A DNA stretch of 64,000 bases, from assembly GCF_036181745.1 (NCBI RefSeq), contig NZ_CP108080.1, forward strand, positions 682,001 to 746,000, written 5' to 3'. This document shows, piece after piece, positions 53,781 through 61,742 of this stretch. Within the stretch, counting starts at the first letter, position 1. Each line of letters starts with the position of its first letter. The translations under genes and the position numbers were made by a program. Source of the DNA: Streptomyces sp. NBC_00259. Lineage in GTDB: Bacteria; Actinomycetota; Actinomycetes; Streptomycetales; Streptomycetaceae. The notes under the pieces were generated by a model that worked only from the letters and a program-made list of their open reading frames with translations, was not told the DNA's origin and did no database searches.

Positions 53781-54056
53781 TCAGGCCGCCTCGACCACTG
53801 CCTCGAACTCAAGGGGCAAGTCGAGTTCGGCCTGCATCGTGAAGACGGCGTCCATCAGAGACCTCTCGGCGCTCAGACCACGCGGCGATCGAAGGAGCTC
53901 ACGCACGACCGCTGGCCATCGGCGCATTCCCGCAGCTGTCAACTCCACCTGGACCCCGCGCGCTCTGTCCAATAGCTCGGCGCTCGTGCGTAGCGATCCC
54001 GGATCACCGCTGGACATCGTGATTCGCTGGATCCCGAACTCAACAACCGACGGCAC
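53781..54056 (-). CDS. Small hypothetical protein
   Basis: 91 residues from a GTG at 54056, or 78 from the ATG at 54017. Segments RTSAELLDRARGVQVELTAA and AVFTMQAELDLPLEFEAVVE suggest helices. Family unknown. It is divergent from arsM and ends at the strong terminator. Confidence 0.5.
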   Translation of the reverse strand: MPSVVEFGIQRITMSSGDPGSLRTSAELLDRARGVQVELTAAGMRRWPAVVRELLRSPRGLSAERSLMDAVFTMQAELDLPLEFEAVVEAA

Positions 54057-54176
54057 ACCTACCGCTGGTCCCTGGGTTCCCCCTCGGCCACCCGGCTTAC
54101 ATTCCGCCGCTCCTCGGTCTGCCTATCCTCGGGCTCACCCGGCTTTCTGTCCTGTTCGCGACCTTTGAGGAGCATC

Positions 54177-55250
54177 ATGGCGATCGGCGTTTCCCTCGAG
54201 ACCGGCACCGCTTCCATCCCGGAGTCGATCAAGGACTACTACGGCAAGGTTCTGCAGTCCTCCGATGATCTTCAGACATCCGCCTGCTGCGCCGCTGAGG
54301 CGCCGCCGCAGCACGTCAGGGACGCCCTCAAGGACGTGCACGAGGAGGTCCAGGACCGGTTCTACGGTTGTGGGTCCCCGATCCCGGCGGCGCTAGAGGG
54401 GATCACGGTGCTTGATCTCGGATGCGGGAGCGGGCGGGACTGCTATGTGCTCTCCAAGCTCGTCGGGCCGGAAGGGCGGGTCATTGGTGTCGATATGACC
54501 GACGAGCAGCTCGCTGTGGCGAGGCGGCATGTGGACTACCACGCGGAGAAGTTTGGCTACGCCAATGTGGAGTTCAAGCAGGGCTACATCGAGGACCTTC
54601 AGTCCATCGGCATCGCCGACGACTCGGTGGACCTGGTTGTTTCCAACTGCGTGCTGAACCTGTCTCCGGACAAGCCGCGCGTCTTCGCGGAGATCATGCG
54701 GGTCCTGAAGCCGGGCGGTGAGCTGTACTTCTCCGATGTCTTCGCCGACCGCCGCATTCCTGCCGAGCTGATGGAGGACCCGGTCCTGCTCGGCGAGTGT
54801 CTGAGCGGTGCGCTGTACGTGGAGGACTTCCGCCGCGTCATGGCGGAGTCGGGCAGCGCGGACACGCGCATCGTGTCCAGCTCTCCGCTGGAGATCAGCA
54901 CTCCGGAGATCGCGAGGAAGATCGGCTTCGTCACCTTCTCCTCGCTGACCGTCCGGGCGTTCAAGCTGCCGTTGGAGGACCGTTGCGAGGACTACGGCCA
55001 GATCGCCGTCTACCGTGGCACCTTCCCGGAGCACCCGCACAGCTTCGACCTCGATGACCATCACCGCTTCCACACCGGCAAGCCCGAGCCGGTCTGCGGC
55101 AATACCGCGGACATGCTCAGCCGGTCCCGCTACGGGGCGCACTTCGAGGTGATCGGCGACAAGTCGACGCACTTCGGTCTGTTCCCGTGCGGTCCGTCGG
55201 ACCAGGCGGCTGCCGGCCGGTCCCAGGCGGGGGGCTCCGGCTGCTGCTGA
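54177..55250 (+). CDS. arsM: Arsenite S-adenosylmethionine methyltransferase
   Basis: 357 residues from the ATG at 54177 with GAGGAG upstream. SAM motif LDLGCGSGRD at 79-88. The three As(III)-binding cysteines of ArsM are at the expected places: C65 in FYGCGSP, C158 in SNCVLNLSPDK and C208 in GECLSGAL. Extra cysteine pairs lie at C37-C38 and at the C-terminus (GSGCC). ArsM methylates arsenite in steps to methylated, partly volatile species. It opens the arsenic island on the plus strand, and its 3' end overlaps the antisense MFS pseudogene tail. Confidence 0.95.
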   Translation: MAIGVSLETGTASIPESIKDYYGKVLQSSDDLQTSACCAAEAPPQHVRDALKDVHEEVQDRFYGCGSPIPAALEGITVLDLGCGSGRDCYVLSKLVGPEGRVIGVDMTDEQLAVARRHVDYHAEKFGYANVEFKQGYIEDLQSIGIADDSVDLVVSNCVLNLSPDKPRVFAEIMRVLKPGGELYFSDVFADRRIPAELMEDPVLLGECLSGALYVEDFRRVMAESGSADTRIVSSSPLEISTPEIARKIGFVTFSSLTVRAFKLPLEDRCEDYGQIAVYRGTFPEHPHSFDLDDHHRFHTGKPEPVCGNTADMLSRSRYGAHFEVIGDKSTHFGLFPCGPSDQAAAGRSQAGGSGCC

Positions 55251-56480
55251 CGGCCGTGCCGAGCGCGAGCATGGCAGCCAGCCCGGACAACGCGGCCAGC
55301 ACGAGGAAGAGTTGCGGGTAGCCGCCCAGGGATGGGGCGAGGGCGGCGCCCGCGAACGGGGCGAGCGCGGCGGCGATCGTGGCGGGTGCTGTCAGTAGGG
55401 CGGAGAGGCGGCCGTAGTGGGCCGTGCCCCAGCGGTCGGTGATGGCGGTGGCCTGGAGGAGGGTGAGGTTGCCGCGCACCATGCCCGCCGCGATGGCGAG
55501 AGCGATCAGCAACGCCATGGGGCCCGGGGCGACGGCGAGGGCGGCGGTGGTGGCACCGCCTGCGGCGATCAGAGCTGCGGTACGGGTTGTCGCGTTCGTG
55601 TGGCGGGCGAGCGCGGCGTAGAGGGTGCGGCCGAGGGTCTGTCCTGCCCCGCCCAGCCCCAGGGCCCATGCCGCGATTGTCGTACCGGCACCGCGCTCGG
55701 CGAGCAGAGGGATGAGGGCGATGAGGACGGTGTACATGGCAAAGGCGGACAGCGCGAAAGCCGCGGCCAGCAGGACGAACGGGCGGCTGCGTGCCACAGG
55801 CACCGTGCCTGGCCCTGCATGGTGGGAGGGCGAGGTCGGTGCGGGCGGCCAGGGGCCGCGCAGGGCCAGGGCATGGGCGGGGATGGTGACGGCGGCCAGG
55901 ATCACGGCGAGCACCAGGTAGGTGGTGCTCCAGGAGTGGTGCTCGGCAAGGGTTGCGGTCAGGGGTGCGAAGACGGTGGAGGCGAGCCGTCCGGCGAGAG
56001 TGACGATCGTCAGGGCGCGGACGCGCCGTTCGCCCCACCTGGGGGCACCCCGGACGGAGTCTGGGGGAGGGTCAGTGCGGCGAAGGCCGGCTGGTAGAAG
56101 GTCGCCGCCATGGCGACGCCGGCGAGTATCCATCCGGCCGCGAAAGCCGGCAGGTTGGGGGCGTACGCGATGATCAGCACGCTCACCACCGCGAGCAGGG
56201 AGCCTGCGGTCATGAGGGCTCTGGGTCCGCGCGCGTCCAGGATGCGGCCGATCGGGATGCCCGCGACGGCGGAGATCAGCAGGGCCGTGGAGAAGGCGGC
56301 GGTGGTGGCTGCTGGGGACCAGCCGGTGTCGGCTGTGATCGCGGGGTTGAGGACGGGGAAGGCGTAGTAGACCACGCCCCAGCTGGTGATCTGTGTGATG
56401 CAGAGGGCGGGCAGGGCGGCGCGTGGCCGCGACCGGTCCCCGGTTCCGGTCGCGGCCACGTGGGCGCGGAGGTGGGTCAT
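55117..56480 (-). pseudogene. MFS transporter broken by a short insertion
   Basis: The N-terminal part (ATG at 56480) reads ITQITSWGVVYYAFPVLNPA and on to FYQPAFAALT. The C-terminal part resumes in another frame at RWGERRVRALTIVTLAGRLA and continues through the usual helices. Between them lies a 29-nt GC-rich insertion (56040-56068) that adds a net frameshift. Intact relatives would read ALTRWWGE.RVRAL at this point. The gene sits in the island between arsM and arsI, so it was probably an efflux pump for an arsenical. Confidence 0.85.
56040..56068. repeat. Short palindrome-like insertion in the MFS gene
   Basis: On the minus strand it reads CTCCCCCAGACTCCG followed by TCCGGGGTGCCCCCA. CCCCAGAC nearly pairs with GTCCGGGG. 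It resembles the small GC-rich palindromic elements scattered through Streptomyces intergenic DNA, but here it lies inside a gene. Confidence 0.65.
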
Positions 56481-56487
56481 CGGCGGA

Positions 56488-56958
56488 TCAGCAGCAGCCC
56501 GCCGTCATCGGTTCGTCTGCGCCGGAGCCTGTGGAGGCCGGATCGCCGCAGCGACAGGTGCTTCCCTGCTGCTTGTTGAGCGTGTCTGCGTCGGCCTTGA
56601 CTACGTAGACCTCCCATGGTTCCTGGCCGGGGCCGTGGACCCAGACCTTGTCCTGGAGGGCGTAGCAGCAGGTGGTGTCGTTCTCCTCGGTGGTGGCCAG
56701 GCCCGCCTCGGCGAGGCGGCTGGTGGCGGCGTGGACGGCGTCGGTGGTGTCGACCTCGACGCCGAGGTGGTCCAGGCGCGTCGCCTCGTCCGCGTCGCTG
56801 TCGCCTTCGATGAGGACGAGCTTCAGCGGGGGCTCGGCGATGGCGAAGTTGGCGTAGCCGTCGCGGCGCTTGGCGGGCTCGGTGCCGAAGAGCTTGGTGT
56901 AGAAGGCCACTGACGCGTCGAGGTCGGGGACGCGGAGGGCGAGCTGTACGCGGGACAT
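56488..56958 (-). CDS. arsI: ArsI/CadI-family VOC protein (C-As lyase)
   Basis: 156 residues from the ATG at 56958 with AAGGAGG upstream. VOC fold with likely iron ligands Q5, H64 (RLDHLGVEV) and E116 (PWEVYVV). The vicinal cysteine pair C97-C98 in DTTCCYALQDKVW is the arsenical-binding motif of ArsI, and another pair ends the protein (TAGCC). ArsI cleaves methyl-As(III) to arsenite; CadI relatives are induced by cadmium. It is downstream of the flavoprotein gene on the same strand and ends 7 nt from the MFS pseudogene. Confidence 0.88.
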   Translation of the reverse strand: MSRVQLALRVPDLDASVAFYTKLFGTEPAKRRDGYANFAIAEPPLKLVLIEGDSDADEATRLDHLGVEVDTTDAVHAATSRLAEAGLATTEENDTTCCYALQDKVWVHGPGQEPWEVYVVKADADTLNKQQGSTCRCGDPASTGSGADEPMTAGCC

Positions 56959-56986
56959 GGTGTACCTCCTTGCGTGGGTACGGGGT

Positions 56987-58369
56987 TCAGCAGCCGCCCG
57001 ATGCGGCTGCCGGGGCGCCGATGCCGATCTGGAGCGTGCTGGGCGCGGCGCAGCAGCCGCCGCCGTCGCCGGCCTGGGCGGCCTCGGGCTCGTCGAAGAG
57101 TCCGGCACCGCCGCACACGCCCGTCTCCGGGAGGGTCAGCTCCACACGCTCGGCGGCCTCCTGGTCGCCGGCGAGTGCGGCGGCGATGGAGCGGACCTGC
57201 TCGTAGCCGGTCATGGCGAGGAACGTCGGGGCGCGGCCGTAGGACTTCATGCCGACGAGGTAGACGTCCTTCTCCGGGTGGGAGAGCGCGTTGACCCCGT
57301 GGGGGTAGACGGTGCCGCAGGAGTGGACGTTCGGGTCGATCAGCGGTGCCAGCTCGACGGGGGCCTGGAGGCGCTCGTCGAGACCGAGGCGCAGCTCGGA
57401 GACGAAGGAGAGGTCGGGCCGGAAGCCGGTGAGGACGATGATCTCGTCGACTGCGTCCAGGCGGCGTCCGTCCTCGGCCACCAGCACCAGCCGCCCGTCG
57501 ACATTGCGCTCGACTGCCTCGGTACGGAAGCCGGTGACGGTGTCGGCGTATCCGTTCTCGACGGCGGCCTTGGCGGCGAGGCCCAGTGCGCCGCGGGCGG
57601 GGAGCTGGTCGGCTTCGCCGCCGCCGAAGGTGGATCCGCCGATGCCGCGCCGCAGGATCCACACGGCGTGCGTGTCCGGGGTGTCCTTGGCGAGGTCGGC
57701 CAGGTAGGCGAGGGCGGTGAAGGCGGAGGCGCCGGAGCCGATGACGGCGGTGCGCTTGCCCGCGTAGCGCGCCCTGACGGCCGGGGCCTTGAGGTTCGGG
57801 ACGCGGTAGGAGATGCGGTCGGACGCGGTGCGCTCGCCGAGAGCCGGGAGGCCGTCGCCGCCGATGGGGCTGGGGGTGGCCCAGGTGCCGGAGGCGTCGA
57901 TGACCGCGCGGGCGGTGATCCGCTCCTCGGTGCCGTCGGCGCCGAGGTTGTGCACGGTGAAGGGCTGCTGCTCGCGGTCGGCGTCCACAACACGGTCGCG
58001 GCCGAGGCGGGAGACGCCAGTGACACGGGCGCCGAAGCGGACCTTGTCGCCAAGGACGTCGGCCAGCGGCTGGAGGTAATGCTCCGCCCAGTCGCCGCCG
58101 GTCGGGTAGGTCGCACCGTCCGGGCTGACCCAGCCGGTGGGGGCCAGGAGCTTCTCGGCGGCCGGGTCGACCACCTCGGCCCAGGTGGAAAAGAGCCGCA
58201 CGTGGCTCCACTCACGCACAGCGGCACCTGCGGCGTCACCGGCCTCCAGAACCAGGGGTTCCAGGCCCCGCTCAACGAGGTGTGCGGCAGCGGCCAGGCC
58301 GATCGGGCCGGCCCCGATGACCACGATGGGCAGGGCTTCGGTGGACACCTCGGTGATCGGCTCAGTCAC
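56987..58369 (-). CDS. FAD/NAD(P)-dependent oxidoreductase of the arsenic island
   Basis: 460 residues from the GTG at 58369, chosen because GGGGAG lies 5 nt upstream; a GTG at 58426 lacks a good site and would cover the operator. FAD-binding motif VVIGAGPIGLAAAAHLVERG and a second dinucleotide motif AVIGSGASAFTALAYLADLA, with the ATG-like motif IIVLTGFRPDLS. The C-terminus is Cys-rich (GVCGGAG, GGGCCAAPS, SGGC), which may bind As(III). Similar flavoproteins are frequent in actinobacterial ars operons. The precise reaction is unproven. Co-transcribed with arsI. Confidence 0.82.
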   Translation of the reverse strand: MTEPITEVSTEALPIVVIGAGPIGLAAAAHLVERGLEPLVLEAGDAAGAAVREWSHVRLFSTWAEVVDPAAEKLLAPTGWVSPDGATYPTGGDWAEHYLQPLADVLGDKVRFGARVTGVSRLGRDRVVDADREQQPFTVHNLGADGTEERITARAVIDASGTWATPSPIGGDGLPALGERTASDRISYRVPNLKAPAVRARYAGKRTAVIGSGASAFTALAYLADLAKDTPDTHAVWILRRGIGGSTFGGGEADQLPARGALGLAAKAAVENGYADTVTGFRTEAVERNVDGRLVLVAEDGRRLDAVDEIIVLTGFRPDLSFVSELRLGLDERLQAPVELAPLIDPNVHSCGTVYPHGVNALSHPEKDVYLVGMKSYGRAPTFLAMTGYEQVRSIAAALAGDQEAAERVELTLPETGVCGGAGLFDEPEAAQAGDGGGCCAAPSTLQIGIGAPAAASGGC

Positions 58370-58386
58370 GGTGACTCCCCAGTCTG

Positions 58387-58464
58387 TTTCGACATCTGTC
58401 GATGGCTTGCGGTTGCAGCATGACACCTGCTTCGATGAACGTCAACATAGACATTAGTCGAAAC
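58387..58464. promoter_or_regulatory. Divergent ArsR-type operator region
   Basis: TCGACA-TC-TGTCGA, a perfect palindrome at 58389-58402, and a second site GTCAACATAGACATTAGTCG at 58441-58460. The latter is nearly the same as the core of the site before arsR at 59.6 kb. They lie between the divergent flavoprotein genes, so one ArsR could control both. Confidence 0.65.
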
Positions 58465-58466
58465 AG

Positions 58467-59536
58467 GTGATGCGTGTGATGGAACGCCTCGATGTCGCGA
58501 TCATCGGCGGCGGGCAGTCCGGCCTCGCCGCCGCACATGCCGTGCGTCAGCAGGGCTTGGCCCCGGTGGTCCTGGAAGCCTCCGCAAAGCCGTGCGGTTC
58601 CTGGCCGCACTACTACGACAGCCTCACGCTCTCCTCTCCCGCGAGGTACAGCTCCCTGCCGGGCCTGCCCTTCGGTGGCGACCCCGACCGGTATCCGCAC
58701 CGGGACGAGGTGGTCGCCCACTTGCAGCGGTACGCGGACCGCCTGGACGCCGGGATCCGCACCGGGCATCGCGTGACCGATGCCCGGGCAAGGACGGACT
58801 GATTCCTGCTGACCCTGGGTGACGGCTCCCAGATGTCCGCTCGCGCAGTCGTGGCGGCCACCGGCAGCTTCGGCCGGCCGAACCGGCCGACCCTGCCCGG
58901 ACTGGACTCCTTCACCGGGACCCTCCTCCATGCCACGGAGTACCGGGCGCCCGAGCCCTTCGCCCGGCAGCGGGTCGTGGTCGTCGGCGCCGGCAACTCG
59001 GCCGTGCAGGTCGCCACCGAACTCGCCACGCGTGCCCGCGTCAGCCTGACCAGCCGGGCCCCGGTCGCTTGGCTCAAACAGCACCCCCTGGGCGGCAAAG
59101 ACCTGCCCTTCTGGCTGAAGGTCACCGGGCTGGACATCGCCCCGCTCGGCCGCTTCCAGCGCGATCCGGCCACCATGCCCGTCATCGACGACGGCCGATA
59201 CCGGGCGGCGCTCGTCGCGGGTGCGCCGGATCGGCGCCCGATGTTCACCGGCATCAGCGGGCCCAAGGTGACCTGGCGGGACGGCACCGTCGAGCACGTC
59301 GACGCGATCGTCCTGGCCACCGGCTACAAGCCCGACCTCGGCTACCTCGCACCCCTGGGCGCACTCGACGGGACGGGCGCCCCCGTCACCGCGACGGCAT
59401 CTCGGTCACTCACCCCAGGCTCGCGTACGTGGGGCTGGAGTGGCAGCGGAGCCTGTCCTCCGCCTCGCTGCGTGGCGTGGGCCGCGACGCCCAGCGCATC
59501 ACACGCCGCCTCGCCGCGCACCTCGCCCGGTCGTAG
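58467..59536 (+). pseudogene. Flavin monooxygenase (ArsO-like) with nonsense codon and frameshift
   Basis: Starts at GTG 58467 or the better ATG at 58479. The FAD motif IIGGGQSGLAAAHAV and the NADPH motif VVVGAGNSAVQVATEL are intact. An in-frame TGA at 58800-58802 interrupts RARTD-FLLTLGDGS. A one-base loss in a C run near 59380 shifts the frame before the C-terminal DGISVTHPRLAYVGLEWQRS. The intact relative at 62901-63959 shows what the gene should look like. It is either decaying or affected by sequence error. Confidence 0.82.
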
Positions 59537-59563
59537 CGGACGCCGCGACCCCTGGGCGCTTGG

Positions 59564-59595
59564 TTCGACATGTGTCAACATAGACGTATGTCGAA
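59564..59595. promoter_or_regulatory. ArsR operator overlapping the first arsR start
   Basis: TTCGACAT and ATGTCGAA form perfect 8-bp arms around 16 nt that contain GTCAACATAGAC, also found at 58441. The right arm includes the start codon, as expected for an autoregulated repressor. Confidence 0.7.
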
Positions 59596-59959
59596 TGTGG
59601 ATGTGCTGCCGCTGGTGGGATCCGAGGCTCCCGAGGCCGCGGTGCCCTGCTGCCCGCCGCTGACCGAGCGCCCGCTGACAGCGGAGGAAGCCGTACGGGC
59701 GGCCGCGATGTTCAAGGCGCTGGGCGACCCGGTCCGGCTGCGTTTGTTCTCCCTCGTCGCCGCGCACGAGGGCGGCGAGGCGTGCGTCTGCGACATCTCC
59801 GACGTCGGCGTCTCCCAGCCCACCGTCTCCCACCACCTCAAGAAGCTGAAGGAAGCCGGCCTGCTCGCCTCGGAGCGGCGGGGCACCTGGGTGTACTACC
59901 GGGTCGAACCGTCCGTCCTGGCCGCGATGGGCCAGATGCTGCGGCACTACGGCGCCTGA
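59588..59959 (+). CDS. arsR: ArsR-family arsenic-responsive repressor (first copy)
   Basis: 123 residues from the ATG at 59588. Winged helix with GVSQPTVSHHLKKLKEAGLL and wing RRGTWVYYRVEP. The As(III) site is visible as C66-x-C68 in EACVCDIS at the start of the recognition region, with a further C21-C22 pair. It should release DNA on binding arsenite. The operator overlaps its start, so it is autoregulated and probably also controls the divergent genes at 58.4 kb. Confidence 0.92.
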   Translation: MSNVDVLPLVGSEAPEAAVPCCPPLTERPLTAEEAVRAAAMFKALGDPVRLRLFSLVAAHEGGEACVCDISDVGVSQPTVSHHLKKLKEAGLLASERRGTWVYYRVEPSVLAAMGQMLRHYGA

Positions 59960-60000
59960 CCGTTCCCGACGACACGTTGCGCCGCCTTGCTCGGGCATGG

Positions 60001-61137
60001 TCATGTCCGACCGGGTCTGCCGAGGGTGAGCGGGACTGCCAGCGCGGCGACGGCGACGACGCCCGCGACCGCCACGTATCCGTAAGCATCGGCGACCGGG
60101 CCGCCCAGCGCCGGGGCGGCCAGGTAGCCGAGGATCCCGATCTGCGACCACAGCACCATCGCCGTGACGATGCGCTGTGCGGGCACGGCGTCCAGCAGCA
60201 GTCCGATCGACCCCGTGTTCGCCATGCCGATGCCCACCCCGGCCACAGCCAGCGCACCGATCCACACCAGCACTGACTCCCCGGCTCCGGCGGCGGCGAT
60301 TCCGGCGACAACCGGCACAGTGGCGGCCGTCAGCGCCCGGCGGGGAGTCAGCCGGGCGGCCAGCGTGGCAGCCACCGCGACGAGTACCGACGTCGCCGCA
60401 TACAGCACGCCGATCTGGGACTGGGTGAGCCTGGTCCCGAAGTGCAGCGGCAAAACCCCTTCGACGGTGCCAAGGGCCAGGACCGCCAAGACGATCCCGG
60501 CGCCGGCCGCCCAGAAGCCGCGCGAGCGCAGGGCGCGGCGGTCCGCAGTGAGCGCCCCGGCGTAGGACGGCGGCCGCAGCACGACGACCGGGAGGGCGGC
60601 GGCCAGGACCAGCACCAGGTAGGCGGCGAACGGGCCGCGTACCCCTTGGACGGCACCGAGGAGCGGACCCAGCAGGCCGCCTGCGGAGTACGCGGCGAAG
60701 ACCCGGCTCGTGCAGAGGTACTCCTGGCCGGGCCATGCCGCCAGCGTGGTGAAGGTGATACCGAGCCACAGGCAGCCCGACCCCACTCCCATGACAAGGC
60801 GGGCCACGACGAACACGGCGAGCTCCGTGCCCAGGATGAAGCCGAGACAGCCTGCGGCGACGAGGAGCAGTCCGCCGGTGATCACCGCGGCGGAGGTCAT
60901 GCGCCGCACCGCGCGGCCGCCCGCCGCGAATCCGGCGATCATCCCCAGCGGGAAGGCGGCTACCAGGATCCCCATCTCCGTGGCGCCGGACCCGGTCTGC
61001 TGCGCCAGAGCCGGCAGGACGGGCGCGATCAGGCTGTAGCCGGACGCATCCAGCACACCCAGCGTCAGCAGGAGTGCGTAGACCGCGCTCGAACGCGTCC
61101 CGGACAGCTGTCCTTGAGGCGCGGCTGGCGCCTTCAC
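60001..61137 (-). CDS. MFS transporter coupled to the second arsR
   Basis: 378 residues, starting in a 4-nt overlap with the upstream arsR gene. Twelve membrane helices with an MFS layout: GVLDASGYSLIAPVLPALAQ at the start, GGRAVRRMTS as the loop 2-3 motif and ARLVMGVGSGCLW in helix 4. Context implies export of an arsenical (ArsK- or ArsJ-like roles are known for MFS proteins). Substrate is inferred only. Confidence 0.83.
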   Translation of the reverse strand: MKAPAAPQGQLSGTRSSAVYALLLTLGVLDASGYSLIAPVLPALAQQTGSGATEMGILVAAFPLGMIAGFAAGGRAVRRMTSAAVITGGLLLVAAGCLGFILGTELAVFVVARLVMGVGSGCLWLGITFTTLAAWPGQEYLCTSRVFAAYSAGGLLGPLLGAVQGVRGPFAAYLVLVLAAALPVVVLRPPSYAGALTADRRALRSRGFWAAGAGIVLAVLALGTVEGVLPLHFGTRLTQSQIGVLYAATSVLVAVAATLAARLTPRRALTAATVPVVAGIAAAGAGESVLVWIGALAVAGVGIGMANTGSIGLLLDAVPAQRIVTAMVLWSQIGILGYLAAPALGGPVADAYGYVAVAGVVAVAALAVPLTLGRPGRT

Positions 61138-61490
61138 CGTCCCCTGCTCCTCAAATCGCTCCCTCCGACGCGGCCGTCCGAAAGGGGTGCCGGTCTGCCC
61201 ATCACGACATCAGCGGCCGACGGAAACGCCTGCACGCATTCGTCGTTGAGCCGGTAGCGGCTGTAAGTACCCTCGCGCTCCACCAGCACGAAGCCGACCT
61301 CGGCCAGGCCCTTCAGATGGTGCGACACCGTCGACTGGCCCATACCCACGGCGTCCACAATCTGGCCGACGCTCATCGGCGCACCGCGACGGGCCAGCAG
61401 CGTCACGATCTGAATGCGCGTGGGATCCGCAAGCGCCTTGAACCAGCTGGCGTACTGCTCGGCCTCATCCCGCTCCAGAAACTCATTCAT
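61134..61490 (-). CDS. arsR: ArsR-family repressor (second copy)
   Basis: 118 residues from the ATG at 61490. The winged helix is clear: KALADPTRIQIVTLLARRG, VGMGQSTVSHHLKGLAEVGF and the wing REGTYSRYRLND. Apart from one Cys near residue 86 (NDECVQAF) it lacks the CxC site of the first ArsR, so it may sense another ligand or use a different site. It forms an operon with the MFS gene. Confidence 0.88.
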   Translation of the reverse strand: MNEFLERDEAEQYASWFKALADPTRIQIVTLLARRGAPMSVGQIVDAVGMGQSTVSHHLKGLAEVGFVLVEREGTYSRYRLNDECVQAFPSAADVVMGRPAPLSDGRVGGSDLRSRGR

Positions 61491-61512
61491 CGATTATCGA
61501 CGATAATAGATG
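61488..61512. promoter_or_regulatory. Operator at the second arsR start
   Basis: ATTATCG-A-CGATAAT (61493-61507) is a perfect 15-bp palindrome, extended by CATC and GATG to 25 bp with one mismatched pair. It begins at the start codon and differs from the TCGACAT-type sites of the first ArsR, so the two repressors probably read different sequences. The 252-nt gap to pstS also holds the pstS promoter. Confidence 0.7.
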
Positions 61513-61742
61513 AAGTGGGGAAGTCAAACCCGCCGAGCCCTTCAAGCGGCGACCGAGACAGCACGTGCCGCCCTGAGGCCGGCGATGCGACACCAACTGT
61601 TCGCCCGAGGTTTGCCCTCCAATCCCGTATATCGCTGAGCATCTATATGCCTGGCGTAGGGGTGCCGGTGCATCGCTCTGTCCGGCGTCCCACGCTTCAG
61701 CAACGGTGGCCGCGGGCCATCTCCGGAGACCAGGAGTGCAGC

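Noticed and set aside
54017..54176. ArsR-type operator before arsM
   Set aside because: No TCGACAT- or ATTATCG-type dyad is visible before arsM, so its control could not be assigned.
58370..58426. Upstream GTG start giving a Cys-Cys N-terminus to the flavoprotein
   Set aside because: The GTG at 58369 has GGGGAG at ideal spacing, and the extension would run through the palindromic operator.
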